Shown: piece after piece, positions 9,046-17,811 of the stretch | Position numbering within the stretch: position 1 is the stretch's first letter | How the letters are laid out: the number at the start of each line of letters is the position of its first letter | DNA from: Paenibacillus sp. RC334 | GTDB lineage: Bacteria; Bacillota; Bacilli; Paenibacillales; Paenibacillaceae | Assembly (NCBI RefSeq): GCF_030034735.1 | Contig: NZ_CP125370.1 | Span: 2,914,001 to 2,978,000, forward strand | Reading direction: 5' to 3' | Length of the DNA stretch: 64,000 bases | Position numbers and translations under genes: made by a program | The notes under the pieces: model-generated | Told to the model about the DNA's origin: nothing | The model's database searches: none | Seen by the model: only the letters and a program-made list of their open reading frames with translations

Positions 9046-9420
9046 TATGCTCCCCGTCAGCCGTCATTACGGCAGACAGGCGCACCTCCTTCGGATAGTT
9101 TCATCATAGACAGAACGATAACACATCATAAGCAGCGTCAACTTCCCAACACATTCACTCCTTCCGGCTTTTACAAGCCATATTTTCGCATGAATGACGA
9201 AGCCATTCATCAGCTTATATTCAATTATATAGCTATACACTACACAGTCAATCCGCAAGGTATGTCAGAAAAATCGGCTAACGCGGTCATTATGACCGAA
9301 AATCGCCATTTTCCGCCTCTTACCACAAGGGAAGCTACTATATTTGAGAAAGAATATAAATAAAATAAATCCCCCGCCGTAAGGCAGAGGATTGGGGGAT
9401 AAACTATATATATGAAGACA
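9046..9420. other. Intergenic region between gerQ and the CNNM gene
   Basis: About 375 bases upstream of the CNNM gene. On the minus strand it holds a strong AAGGAGGTG at 9083-9091, a small GCCGT/ACGGC hairpin, and a nine-codon ORF (9038-9067) whose stop overlaps the TTG start. No riboswitch consensus was recognised. The end near 9370-9400 holds a short GC-rich A/T-flanked sequence that may terminate gerQ. Confidence 0.5.
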
Positions 9421-9873
9421 TCAGCGAACCGGGGACGAGCCCGGATTACCCATGACGCCAGGATATTGGTACAACAGCGGCTCATCAAAAGTCGCATAGT
9501 CCAGATTCACCATCAACAGAATGGTGCGTCTTCCAGTAGAAGGATCACTGATAATAATGTGGTCACGACCCGCCGCTTCCAAAATGCCCTTGAAAATTTT
9601 CGCGTTCCATTCCCGGTTATTTTCATAGGTCATATAAAAAGTACCCGTTTTGCCCAGATTCAGACGCAAAATATTTTCAATATAAGATTGCTCATATTGT
9701 GGAGTCTGAGTCTGTACCACTGTGCCAGTCGGTGTCATTGCGCTACCACTATTGACTTGAGGGGGAAAGCCGCTCATGGGCTGCATGGTTCCCATTGGGG
9801 CCAACCTAGGCCATTCGGGAAACCCGCCGCCAGCAGGATAAGAGACAGGACGGTAAGCTTGCTGTGAAATCAT
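9421..9873 (-). CDS. gerQ: Spore coat protein GerQ
   Basis: A 150-residue protein. Its C-terminal half, from SYIENILRLNLGKTGTFYMT to AAGRDHIIISDPSTGRRTIL and NLDYATFDEPL, is the conserved GerQ domain. The N-terminal half is rich in Pro, Gly and Gln, as in other GerQ proteins; in Bacillus GerQ is cross-linked into the coat by transglutaminase through lysines. GerQ places the cortex hydrolase CwlJ in the coat, and the gene lies 52 bases downstream of cwlJ in the same operon, as in Bacillus subtilis. Confidence 0.93.
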   Translation of the reverse strand: MISQQAYRPVSYPAGGGFPEWPRLAPMGTMQPMSGFPPQVNSGSAMTPTGTVVQTQTPQYEQSYIENILRLNLGKTGTFYMTYENNREWNAKIFKGILEAAGRDHIIISDPSTGRRTILLMVNLDYATFDEPLLYQYPGVMGNPGSSPVR

Positions 9874-9925
9874 TTTAATTCCTCCTAAAATGGTTTTAAA
9901 TCATCCACACTCATGTTGTTACGCG

Positions 9926-10348
9926 TTAATAGACGGCAGGGCAATCCTGTGCAGTTGGACTAAAGAAGCAATGGGCCTTGTAACGGCCGGTGTTAGTCTG
10001 GTTATACCAGGTATCCGGACAGTCCCCGGAAGGTCTGAAAAACCACAATGCATTCGAAGCCGGGCGAATCTTTTCCCCATTAATGACACGCCGGGCAAGA
10101 CGAATGTCACGGTCACGGGCTCTTTGGTAAAAGTACCCCTTTTGGGTAGCTTCAAATCCGCCGGGACTTTGAAACACCATGTCATTCATGAGGCGAATTC
10201 CCTGAAAATCCAGACAATTGGCCAAAATCCGATTAACACCGACATTGCCGACCATGAGCATTCCCTGCTCCCCTTCTCCTTCGGCCTCTGCTCGCATAAG
10301 CCGGGCCAGTGTCCTTACATCCTCTGAGTTGACATTAATAACAGCCAA
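9926..10348 (-). CDS. cwlJ: Spore cortex-lytic cell wall hydrolase CwlJ
   Basis: A 140-residue hydrolase of the SleB/CwlJ family that degrades muramic-lactam cortex peptidoglycan during germination. The presumed catalytic glutamate lies in LMRAEAEGEGEQG, and the family core continues with VGNVGVNRI, FQSPGGFEATQKG and NALWFFRP. There is no signal peptide, as expected for CwlJ, which is placed on the spore from the mother cell side with the help of GerQ. The start is TTG at 10348 behind AAGGAGGGGA. A sporulation-type promoter motif lies just upstream. Confidence 0.93.
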   Translation of the reverse strand: MAVINVNSEDVRTLARLMRAEAEGEGEQGMLMVGNVGVNRILANCLDFQGIRLMNDMVFQSPGGFEATQKGYFYQRARDRDIRLARRVINGEKIRPASNALWFFRPSGDCPDTWYNQTNTGRYKAHCFFSPTAQDCPAVY

Positions 10349-10381
10349 CGTCTCCCCTCCTTACTGCTCAATCATATATCG

Positions 10382-10409
10382 TATCGTATGGTACAAATGC
10401 CCAATGGGT
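10382..10409 (-). promoter_or_regulatory. Candidate mother-cell sporulation promoter for cwlJ-gerQ
   Basis: On the minus strand CATACGATA fits the -10 of sigma-K (CATANNNTA) and is also close to sigma-E. An AC dinucleotide lies 17 bases upstream, as in sigma-K -35 regions. It sits about 35 bases before the cwlJ start. The sigma factor cannot be fixed from sequence. Confidence 0.5.
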
Positions 10410-10423
10410 GACAGCGACAACGA

Positions 10424-10451
10424 AAAAAATAGCCCCGAAATTCGGGACTAT
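10424..10451 (-). terminator. Terminator after the SDR gene
   Basis: On the minus strand ATAGTCCCGAA pairs with TTCGGGGCTAT and is followed by TTTTTT. Confidence 0.8.
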
Positions 10452-10507
10452 CCTGCAGTAACGTATCCTTATATAAAAATTAAGTTCGCCCATGTTCAGC
10501 CTAATTT

Positions 10508-11257
10508 TCAGGGCCCATAAATCATTTTTCGCGTCATGCCGCCATCTACAACCAGATTCGTGCCTGTAACAAAGTCGTTGCCGGACTGGGTCAAATACAG
10601 ACACGCCCGCGCGATGTCGGCAGGAATTCCCACTCGACCGGATGGATGCTGCTGATGGTCTTCGGGGCGTAGTTGCCCGTAATCCCCTGTCTCAATCCAA
10701 CCCGGACTAATACAGTTGACCCGGATTCCATCCTTTCCTAGCGATATGGCCATCGCGTGTGTAAGGGCTGCAATGGCTCCTTTGGACGCCGCATAGGCTT
10801 CTGTATCCGGTTCTGACATAAAAGCCCGTGTTGAAGTCATATTGACCACAGAGCCCCCTTCCGGATTACGTTTCATCACCTTAGCCGCTTCTCGTGTCGC
10901 AATAAAGCAGCTACGTACATTTGTATTCAAAATGTCATCCCACTCCGCAACCGTTAACTCATATGGAGATTTCCATTTGGACACGCCCGCATTGTTAATC
11001 AGCGTATGAATGGTGCCATATTCCTCTTCCGTAGCACGGATCAGCGCAACAATATCTTCTTCCTTACGCACATCACAGGGAACAAAGATCGCCTGATGTC
11101 CTTCATTCCGTGCCGCAGCCGCAACAGCAGCCCCTTTTTCCTCATTGTGATCGGCAAATACGACCTTGGCACCTTTGCCAGCGTAGGCCAAAGCGACCTC
11201 TCTTCCGATTCCATGTGCCGCTCCTGTTACGATAACAACTTGTCCCTCAAATGACAT
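10508..11257 (-). CDS. Short-chain dehydrogenase/reductase
   Basis: A 249-residue classical SDR with a complete active site: TGAAHGIG for NAD(P) binding at the N-terminus, NNAG at about residue 88, the serine of NMTSTRAF, and YAASKGA (Tyr/Lys). The acidic residue in VVFADHNEEKG after the second strand suggests a preference for NAD over NADP. The protein resembles glucose 1-dehydrogenase or 3-oxoacyl-ACP reductase homologues, but the substrate is not determined. The start ATG follows GAGGAGGAATAAGCC. It is transcribed alone. Confidence 0.85.
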   Translation of the reverse strand: MSFEGQVVIVTGAAHGIGREVALAYAGKGAKVVFADHNEEKGAAVAAAARNEGHQAIFVPCDVRKEEDIVALIRATEEEYGTIHTLINNAGVSKWKSPYELTVAEWDDILNTNVRSCFIATREAAKVMKRNPEGGSVVNMTSTRAFMSEPDTEAYAASKGAIAALTHAMAISLGKDGIRVNCISPGWIETGDYGQLRPEDHQQHPSGRVGIPADIARACLYLTQSGNDFVTGTNLVVDGGMTRKMIYGP

Positions 11258-11389
11258 GGCTTATTCCTCCTCTATACACTTCCCTAGTATATATGTACCA
11301 AAATGTGCTGCACAAGAAACAAGAACAGCCCCCTGGCCTGTTTCACCGCAGGAGGCTGCCCATGAATGAATGGGAGAATAAGCTGCTGT

Positions 11390-11785
11390 CTACATTTTTA
11401 CCTGTTCCAAGCTATAGCGATTGAGACGCTGGAACCCGATGTACCGTGTACCCTGAAAGGTAAGCCGCCCCTCATCTCCCTCGGCACATTGACCATATTC
11501 TTCCCCGCTCACCTTAAACTCCATCCGGTCGCCACTCTCCACCTCGAAGGTTACATAATAGAAAGTATAGGTACGAGTCCCTTGTTCCTCCTGCCGCCTC
11601 TGTTGGAGATGTGTCCTTCTGGCCGTAATTCGGGAACCGACCGTCAATACAGGCTGCCTTTTATTCCGGCTCCATTCCATGACTTCCTTGCCCGCAGACA
11701 GTACGACAATACCCAACACGACTACGAAAAATACGGGCAGTACCGTACCCAGCCAATCGAACATCCATAATGACTCAAATCCCAT
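11390..11785 (-). CDS. DUF2500-like membrane-anchored protein
   Basis: About 131 residues: one N-terminal transmembrane helix (WLGTVLPVFFVVVLGIVVLS), then a soluble domain with RQPVLTVGSRITARRT, TYTFYYVTFEVESGDRMEF and GRLTFQGTRYIGFQR. This arrangement is that of DUF2500 proteins, whose function is unknown. The frame opens at a GTG at 11794 that overlaps the ribosome binding site GAGAGGAG, so the ATG at 11785 is chosen. The soluble domain is probably extracytoplasmic. Confidence 0.75.
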   Translation of the reverse strand: MGFESLWMFDWLGTVLPVFFVVVLGIVVLSAGKEVMEWSRNKRQPVLTVGSRITARRTHLQQRRQEEQGTRTYTFYYVTFEVESGDRMEFKVSGEEYGQCAEGDEGRLTFQGTRYIGFQRLNRYSLEQVKM

Positions 11786-11973
11786 GCACCGCACTCCTCT
11801 CCGCCAGGCATTCCACAGGGAAACGGCCGGGCATCCTCACATGATCTAAGCTTTCTGTAATAGTATATGTACGTTCCTGCCCAAATTTGATAGCAACCCT
11901 CAAGAACGCCAAGAGCCTCCACGGAATGATCCGGGAGGCTCAACATATGGCGATATCAGAATGATGCATCTGT

Positions 11974-12156
11974 TTATACATGTACAAGCTGGAGATAACG
12001 TTGTGTCTCATCCAGAACTTCATTTTCTTCTGTTTCGGCGTAACGTTCTGCACACTGCTTACAATCCTCTTCAGTCGTGCAACCGTAGGCATCTTGGCAA
12101 GTGTAACAAAATTGAAGGTAGTATTGGGTTAACATATGATCCTGATTCGCTCTCAT
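11974..12156 (-). CDS. Small cysteine-rich protein of unknown function
   Basis: A 60-residue protein with five cysteines arranged as FCYTCQDAYGCTTEEDCKQC, i.e. two CxxC pairs around a single Cys, suggestive of a small zinc-binding fold. The rest is acidic (AERYAETEENEVLDETQRYL). The ATG at 12156 has AGGAG eight bases upstream; an upstream in-frame GTG overlaps that site. No family is recognised. The paired cysteines and a good ribosome binding site make it a likely real gene. Confidence 0.6.
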   Translation of the reverse strand: MRANQDHMLTQYYLQFCYTCQDAYGCTTEEDCKQCAERYAETEENEVLDETQRYLQLVHV

Positions 12157-12268
12157 GATTATCACTCCTATCGTTGTTTACAGGTTCAGTATAACAGCGG
12201 CTCATCCGATAGATTGTGATTTTTTTCACATATTGTCGTATAAAATTTAAGTTTTTTAAAAATAAAAC

Positions 12269-12339
12269 GCCCTGTGCCTCTTCCCTGTATCTGCATGGCC
12301 TTTTGAGGACGTGCAAAATGAGGGGGAAAAGCACAGGGC
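12269..12339 (-). terminator. Long inverted repeat, probable terminator of the BNR lipoprotein gene
   Basis: GCCCTGTGC at 12269-12277 is the exact complement of GCACAGGGC at 12331-12339. Adjacent bases extend the stem to about 17 pairs with two mismatches. On the minus strand it is followed by GTTTTATTTTT. The loop is long, about 35-50 bases. Confidence 0.6.
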
Positions 12340-12357
12340 AATCGCTCTGATGAAAGG

Positions 12358-13608
12358 TTATAGGATCCTCCAGCTGGCACCGCCATCCGTCGTTTTAAGT
12401 AACAGTGATTTCTTGTCGTCCAATCGTTCCAGAAGCAGCCACGCTACCGTAGAAGAAGCGAAACGGAGCTTGACCGATCGCGGGTAATCCTTAAGCTTCG
12501 ATGGCAATACTTTGCTGCCAGTAAGGGTTGTCCATGTCTTGCCCCCGTCCATCGTTCGCTTCATTCTGGTTGGGGTTACGATCCACCCTTCCTTATCATT
12601 TAGAAAAGTGCGGCCGGGAATAACGGAGTTTCTTTTACTGGTCAGCCCCAAAGACACATGGTTCCATTGCATGCCTGCATCAGCAGTAAACAGTCCGCTA
12701 TACTTTGTACCGCTGTCTAAATAACAGAGAACAGGAATCCAATACGAGGAACTATTTCCTTTAAAAGACTGCGGAGCTTCGGCTTCGGCTTGAGGACAAC
12801 CCTGCATCTTGCTGGCTACCGGCGTCCAAGTCTTCCCTTGATTCGAAGTCTTATAAAGCTTAACACTGCTATCCAAATTAATCGCAACAAAACCCTGCTT
12901 GTTGCCATCAAAGCTCATTCCCGCCATGCTGCCCTGATCGGGCAGGCCCGAGCTTGACTCATTGGATGACATGCCAGAACTTTGCGCAACCTTCTTCCAT
13001 GTAGCCCCTCCATCAGTGGTATGATACAACAACTTTTGTTGATCCTGCTCATTCAGGTTTGTAGACGCCATAATCCATCCGGTAGACGGATTTACATATT
13101 GTATCGCGCTCACATGCTCCCCGCTTGGGAGCGCTGAAATATCCCAGCTTTGTCCCCCATCAGCGGTTCTGAGGATGACGGTTGCGGTTTTGTCCAGATT
13201 TTGACGGACAACCCATCCATGCCGGGAATCGGTAAAGCTAATATCCTTCCCATATTCAAGCTTGTCTTGAAATTGAACGTTTTCGGAAGGAGAAATATTA
13301 TTCCAGGTATTTCCACCATCATGCGTATAATAGAGCCGAAGCTCATTACGAGTAACTCCCCAAACGAAACCTTTTGTATTATCAATCAGATGGAAATCAG
13401 CTATTCGTGTCTGAACTACATATTTGGCATCGGGATCGCCCACCTTCGGCGTCAATGGTGGATTAATAGTTATCGTTTGTCCCTGGTCATCCGGTTCCTC
13501 AACCGGAGGTTTGGTTACGGTTTCTGCGGGTTCGGAAGAACAGCCAGCCAGCAGGATACCTGTCAGCAGCAATACTCCCCCCAGGAGCGCACGCCAGCGC
13601 AGTTTCAT
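12358..13608 (-). CDS. Secreted BNR/YCF48-like beta-propeller lipoprotein
   Basis: A lipoprotein of about 416 residues. The signal peptide ends in a lipobox, GILLAGCSS, with Cys as the lipid anchor, followed by a short Pro/Glu linker. The rest is a repeat protein with about seven Asp-box motifs (S/T-x-D-x-G-x-x-W), among them THDGGNTW, TADGGQSW, TTDGGATW, TSNQGKTW, TMDGGKTW and TTDGGASW, as in YCF48/sialidase-type propellers. It has no recognisable sialidase active-site arginines, so it is probably a binding or assembly protein on the outer membrane face. Start: ATG at 13608 with AGGGAGG eight bases before. An upstream in-frame ATG at 13650 lacks a site. Confidence 0.8.
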   Translation of the reverse strand: MKLRWRALLGGVLLLTGILLAGCSSEPAETVTKPPVEEPDDQGQTITINPPLTPKVGDPDAKYVVQTRIADFHLIDNTKGFVWGVTRNELRLYYTHDGGNTWNNISPSENVQFQDKLEYGKDISFTDSRHGWVVRQNLDKTATVILRTADGGQSWDISALPSGEHVSAIQYVNPSTGWIMASTNLNEQDQQKLLYHTTDGGATWKKVAQSSGMSSNESSSGLPDQGSMAGMSFDGNKQGFVAINLDSSVKLYKTSNQGKTWTPVASKMQGCPQAEAEAPQSFKGNSSSYWIPVLCYLDSGTKYSGLFTADAGMQWNHVSLGLTSKRNSVIPGRTFLNDKEGWIVTPTRMKRTMDGGKTWTTLTGSKVLPSKLKDYPRSVKLRFASSTVAWLLLERLDDKKSLLLKTTDGGASWRIL

Positions 13609-13721
13609 ATAAAGATCCTCCCTAGATGGCATGCGGTAATCCCGTGCCACAAGCTTATCTGAAACAGAATTATACCATAAACGACCTTATGTGACACTTT
13701 TCGCGCACTCATACAAAAAAA

Positions 13722-13760
13722 CCGGCACCCTCCACATAAGTGCAGGATGCCGGCTTTTTA
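13722..13760. terminator. Terminator after the amino acid permease
   Basis: CCGGCACCCTCCAC pairs with GTGCAGGATGCCGG with small mismatches, with A and T runs on either side. On the minus strand it ends in GGTTTTTTTG. Confidence 0.85.
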
Positions 13761-13773
13761 ACATTCAGACAAA

Positions 13774-15165
13774 TTAGGATTTACGGTTTAACAAACTTTT
13801 GTGATATCCATAGAAGAAATAAATCAGTAGACCCAGCAGAAGCCAAACGATAAATCCAATCCACGTGCTGATATGAAGCTGAAGCATCAAACCGACGCAA
13901 ACCAGGGCACTCAAAAGCGGGAGTAACGGGACCCAAGGAACGGTAAAGCCTCTTTTCAGATCGGGACGTTTCTTACGCAGAACGATCACCCCAACCGATA
14001 CAACGGCAAAAGCGAACAGGGTTCCGATACTCGTCAGGTTCGTCAGAGCATGTAATGGAAAAAATCCACTAGCCGATGCGATGATGCTTCCGACCAGCCA
14101 AGTGCTTCGGATTGGTGTTTGAGTTTTGGGATTGATTTTAGATAAAAATACCGGTAACAAACCGTCACGCGACATCGAGAAAATTAACCGTGTTTGACCA
14201 TACAACAGTACGAGTAAAACCGTGGTCATCCCGGCAATCGCACCGACAGAAATCAATCCTGCCGCAAAATCCTGATGGATAAAGCGCAAAGCAAACGCAA
14301 CAGGATCATTTACCCCTAACTGCGTATAAGGCACCATTCCGGTAAGTACAACCGAAACCGCTATATACAGCACCGTACAAATCGCAAGCGAGGAAATAAT
14401 ACCAATTGGCATATTTCGCTGCGGATTACGTACCTCCTCTGCTGCCGTTGAAATGGCATCGAAACCCAAGTAAGCAAAAAATACGATTGCCGCGGCACTC
14501 AAAACACCGGAAAAACCATAGGGGAGAAACGGTGTCCAGTTCGCAGGCTTAACATAAAAAATTCCGATTCCGATAAACAGCAGCACAACGCCCACTTTGA
14601 CACAAACCATAATGAAATTAAATCGGACCGTTTCCTTGGCTCCGAGACTCAGCAACAGTGTGATCAACATAATAATACACACAGCAGGCAGGTCAATAAT
14701 GGTTCCCTTGGCTGAATCAAAGGCTGCGGTTAAAGCCAGTGGTAAATGTATATCGAAGCCGGCCAGCAAGCCTTGAAAATAAGCAGACCAGCCACTGCTC
14801 ACTGAGGCGGCCGCCACCCCGTATTCCAGAATTAAGTCCCAACCCAGCACCCAGGCCAGAATTTCCCCAAACACAATATAGCTATACGCATAAGCGCTGC
14901 CGGCAGCGGGAACCGTAGATGAAAGCTCTGCATAGCACAAGGCTGCCAGCACGCAGGCAATTCCTGCAATAACAAAGGAGATCATCAGGCCAGGACCCGC
15001 ATTTTCCGCTGCTGCCTTGCCTGTGATCACAAAAATCCCGGTACCGATGATACATCCTACACCCAGCATAGTCAGATCGAAGGCGCCCATCGTTCTCTTC
15101 AAATGACCCGTCGTTCCGTTTTCCCCATGCGGGAGCATCCCTGTCTTTTTTCGAAATAAGTCCAT
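13774..15165 (-). CDS. APC-family amino acid permease
   Basis: About 463 residues with some 12-13 hydrophobic segments, of the amino acid/polyamine/organocation superfamily (YfnA/CAT type). The first helix carries the glycine-rich unwound signature LGVGCIIGTGIFVITGKAAA, used for substrate amine/carboxyl binding. FAYLGFDAISTAAEEVRNPQ follows in helix 6, a cationic-amino-acid-transporter hallmark. The ATG at 15165 has AGAGG nine bases upstream; another ATG six bases earlier is too close to the site. It is likely a proton-coupled importer. Divergent from ldh. Confidence 0.88.
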   Translation of the reverse strand: MDLFRKKTGMLPHGENGTTGHLKRTMGAFDLTMLGVGCIIGTGIFVITGKAAAENAGPGLMISFVIAGIACVLAALCYAELSSTVPAAGSAYAYSYIVFGEILAWVLGWDLILEYGVAAASVSSGWSAYFQGLLAGFDIHLPLALTAAFDSAKGTIIDLPAVCIIMLITLLLSLGAKETVRFNFIMVCVKVGVVLLFIGIGIFYVKPANWTPFLPYGFSGVLSAAAIVFFAYLGFDAISTAAEEVRNPQRNMPIGIISSLAICTVLYIAVSVVLTGMVPYTQLGVNDPVAFALRFIHQDFAAGLISVGAIAGMTTVLLVLLYGQTRLIFSMSRDGLLPVFLSKINPKTQTPIRSTWLVGSIIASASGFFPLHALTNLTSIGTLFAFAVVSVGVIVLRKKRPDLKRGFTVPWVPLLPLLSALVCVGLMLQLHISTWIGFIVWLLLGLLIYFFYGYHKSLLNRKS

Positions 15166-15395
15166 AATCATAATCCTCTTTCCATAATGTCCTACGCCAA
15201 TATTGCTACTGCAACGCTTTAGTGTGTGTTTCTGTCATTCGATTAATTATTGGCGAGTCCCTGTTTGAAGTCAAGGAGAAATGTCATATTTCTTTGCAGT
15301 GGAGGGCACATATACGGTAAACTAAGTAGGAAAGATAAATTTTGTATTATTAAAAAATGAAAAGGTATTCAACCCGAAAAGGAGATGAGGATTTT

Positions 15396-16325
15396 ATGAG
15401 CTTAAAACCTTACAAACGAAGCAGAGTGGCCATTGTCGGCATGGGAGCGGTCGGTACAACGACCGGTTACACCCTCCTGCTACGCCAACGCATGTCAGAA
15501 CTTGTCTTTATTGATGTTAATGTCAAAAAGGCGCAGGGGGAAATGCTCGACATGAATCACGGGCTTCCCTTTCTCGGCGGTGTCAAAGTGTGGGCGGGTG
15601 ATTATGAAGACTGCCGTGATGCGGATATCATCATTGTTACAGCGGGCGCATCACAAAAACCGGGAGAAACACGCATTGATCTGCTCAAGCGTAATGCCGA
15701 AATTTTTGAAAGCATTATTGATAATATCGTCAAGGTAAACACACACGGCATTTTGCTGATCGCAACCAATCCAGTGGACATTCTCTCCTACATCTCCTGG
15801 AAACGTAGTGGCTGGCCTTCGAGCAGAGTTATCGGTTCGGGTACGCTGCTGGACAGCGCACGCTTCCGTTATTTGATCGGTAAGCAAAAGGGCATTGATC
15901 CTCGCAGCATCCACGCCCATATTATTGGAGAACATGGCGATTCCGAGCTGCCTGTATGGAGCACGGCCAACATCGCAGGAACTCCATTGGAGCTGGGCGA
16001 AGAAACGAAAAATGAGATTTTTGAAAGTACCAAAAATGCAGCCTATGAAATTATAGATGCCAAAGGCGCGACCTCTTACGCCATCGGGCTGGCTCTCGAC
16101 CGGATCGTAGCAGCCATTCTGGGGGACGAAGGGTCGGTACTTAATGTGTCCACTTTGCTGGAAGATTATAACGGAGTGTCTGACGTTTATCTGGGTGTCC
16201 CGAGTATCGTAGATCACAACGGGGTACGCGAAATTTTAGATCTTCCACTGAATGACAAGGAACGTCAAGGGCTGCATCAATCTGCGAACAAGCTGAAAGA
16301 TCAAATCAGTAAACTCAACTTGTAG
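15396..16325 (+). CDS. ldh: L-lactate dehydrogenase
   Basis: A 309-residue NAD-dependent L-lactate dehydrogenase converting pyruvate and NADH to lactate. The N-terminal nucleotide fold has VGMGAVGTTTGY. TNPVDIL and the catalytic histidine motif IIGEHGDSELPVWS are present, the latter distinguishing LDH and MDH from other families. Overall spacing favours LDH over malate dehydrogenase. The start ATG at 15396 is preceded by AAGGAG about 11 bases upstream; a more upstream in-frame ATG at 15357 would add a basic tail with no ribosome binding site. Followed by a strong terminator. It acts in fermentative redox balance. Confidence 0.9.
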   Translation: MSLKPYKRSRVAIVGMGAVGTTTGYTLLLRQRMSELVFIDVNVKKAQGEMLDMNHGLPFLGGVKVWAGDYEDCRDADIIIVTAGASQKPGETRIDLLKRNAEIFESIIDNIVKVNTHGILLIATNPVDILSYISWKRSGWPSSRVIGSGTLLDSARFRYLIGKQKGIDPRSIHAHIIGEHGDSELPVWSTANIAGTPLELGEETKNEIFESTKNAAYEIIDAKGATSYAIGLALDRIVAAILGDEGSVLNVSTLLEDYNGVSDVYLGVPSIVDHNGVREILDLPLNDKERQGLHQSANKLKDQISKLNL

Positions 16326-16350
16326 ATGAACAAACTGAAATTGTAGACAA

Positions 16351-16393
16351 AAAGGGCCTCCACAGCGGCGAAAATACCGTTGAGAGGCCCTTT
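16351..16393. terminator. Bidirectional terminator between ldh and the DUF3900-like gene
   Basis: Perfect inverted 10-base arms, AAAGGGCCTC and GAGGCCCTTT, with A and T tracts on the two sides. The genes are convergent. Confidence 0.85.
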
Positions 16394-16441
16394 GATTATT
16401 TTATATAAGGAGTTCGGCTTATCGTAAACAGTTTATTCAGA

Positions 16442-17545
16442 TTACCAAGGCGGTGTATCGCCATCGGCAAACTCGTCTTCTTGCTGGCGTTTCTCTTTCA
16501 AGCGCTCAGCCACCGTTTCGAACGATTCAGGTTGAAGCAGCTCAATCGGTGAAAAACCTTTTTCAAACGTAAATGCGTCGCCTTCAATGATAAGCGCGTA
16601 TCTATCATGCAGCTTCGTAATATGCAGCTTGGCCCCAAAGTCGGACAGCAGTCCACGCACAGCCGTATCATCCAGCTTGAAGCGAACTTCAATTTCCGGT
16701 TTTAGCTCAACAATATGCTGTGCAGCCTCTACGACCTGAAGGGGTTCCCATTTTCCTTGCAAATCCCGTTTTTCACTGGCCGCCCACAGCTCCAGATCAC
16801 GTTCCTCTTGCTGTCTTTCCTCATTGGAAGCATCTGGCCATTTCGTCTCTACATAGTTCTGGACGAAGCCCATGACATGCTCATTAACGATTTCTGGCAT
16901 GGATTGCTCGTAGGTCACAAATTTCAGAAAATCCTCAAAATACCGGGCATGCGAGGACTGGTGAATTTTAAGCTCCCACTCATCGTTCATCCCCTCCTCC
17001 AGCATGTAAGGATACATGATGGATTTCATATTACGGGCTGAAATGGCCATTTCGACCTCACTGACCAGACTGCTTTCGGTAATCCGAGCAATTTTAGGTT
17101 CAAAATCACATTTGAGCACAAAAATAAACGGATCATCGGAGTGTGTATTCAAGGTAGCCTGTACAATGATCAACGCTCCGCCGCGTACCGCGCTCGTATC
17201 CAGATACATCCGCACCAGATCGTCGCAGGCATTTTTAAAATCTTCCTTATCCTCTGCTCCCCGCAGCCGGGCGAACATATTGAAATTCGGATTACTGCTC
17301 AGTTCATGCTCCGGTTCAACGATAAAGCGGCCAATTTTGGTCGGTGCCTGCTCTGTGCTCGGATTTTTCTCGACCTTCCGCTTGCTAATGCGGGCAAATT
17401 CCCCATCCAGAAATTTTTTAACATCGCTTTCGTCATAATCATAGTCATCCATCGTAGCGTAATGCTTGTAGGACTTACCACCCTGTCCTTCTTTTCCGTC
17501 TACCTGAATTACAAAAAAAGATAAAAAGTCCACTTGAAAGTTCAT
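16442..17545 (-). CDS. DUF3900-like conserved protein of unknown function
   Basis: A 367-residue cytoplasmic protein with no membrane segment. It starts MNFQVDFLSFFVIQVDGKEG and is rich in charged residues, with a conserved-looking core (GRFIVEPEHELSSNPNFNMF, RGGALIIVQATLNTHSDDPF). The overall arrangement is what I recall of the DUF3900 family in Bacillaceae and Paenibacillaceae; no biochemical role is known. The start has AAGGAG about 14 bases upstream, a longer spacing than usual. Dif-like site A lies about 105 bases upstream of it. Confidence 0.65.
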   Translation of the reverse strand: MNFQVDFLSFFVIQVDGKEGQGGKSYKHYATMDDYDYDESDVKKFLDGEFARISKRKVEKNPSTEQAPTKIGRFIVEPEHELSSNPNFNMFARLRGAEDKEDFKNACDDLVRMYLDTSAVRGGALIIVQATLNTHSDDPFIFVLKCDFEPKIARITESSLVSEVEMAISARNMKSIMYPYMLEEGMNDEWELKIHQSSHARYFEDFLKFVTYEQSMPEIVNEHVMGFVQNYVETKWPDASNEERQQEERDLELWAASEKRDLQGKWEPLQVVEAAQHIVELKPEIEVRFKLDDTAVRGLLSDFGAKLHITKLHDRYALIIEGDAFTFEKGFSPIELLQPESFETVAERLKEKRQQEDEFADGDTPPW

Positions 17546-17648
17546 TTGTGTTCCATACGCTCCTTTTCAGGCATGTACGCGTAATTATATCACTATGGAT
17601 TTAAAACGTACATCGGATACAAATCCTCATCGTTCAGATATACATTTT

Positions 17649-17676
17649 AGTTAACATAATATTTATTATGTAATAT
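17649..17676. repeat. dif-like 28-bp inverted-repeat site A
   Basis: AGTTAACATAA (17649-17659), centre TATTTA, TTATGTAATAT (17666-17676). The left arm is the exact complement of TTATGTTAACT, a canonical XerD half-site form, and the right arm is a variant of the same. The 11-6-11 layout is that of dif. Related sites are at 22744, 25512 and 29642. Confidence 0.7.
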
Positions 17677-17717
17677 TTTGTGCAAGCTGTTTTATCCGGG
17701 GAATCTAAATAACGCAA

Positions 17718-17778
17718 AAAACCGATCCTTATTGGAATGGAGGTGTATCCTGCCATCCGCTAAGGATCAGTTTTTTTA
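17718..17778 (-). terminator. Terminator after the ABC transporter pair
   Basis: ACCGATCCTTA (17721-17731) pairs with TAAGGATCAGT (17761-17771), with an inner GGATGG/CCATCC-like stem. On the minus strand it is followed by T-rich sequence. It lies just inside dif-like site A. Confidence 0.8.
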
Positions 17779-17811
17779 TGATCTCATCATTATTTCATAA
17801 TTTCATGCGTC

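Noticed and set aside
9046..9300. Magnesium (M-box) or manganese (yybP-ykoY) riboswitch before the CNNM gene
   Set aside because: GGGGAG is present, but the remaining conserved core of neither riboswitch could be found.
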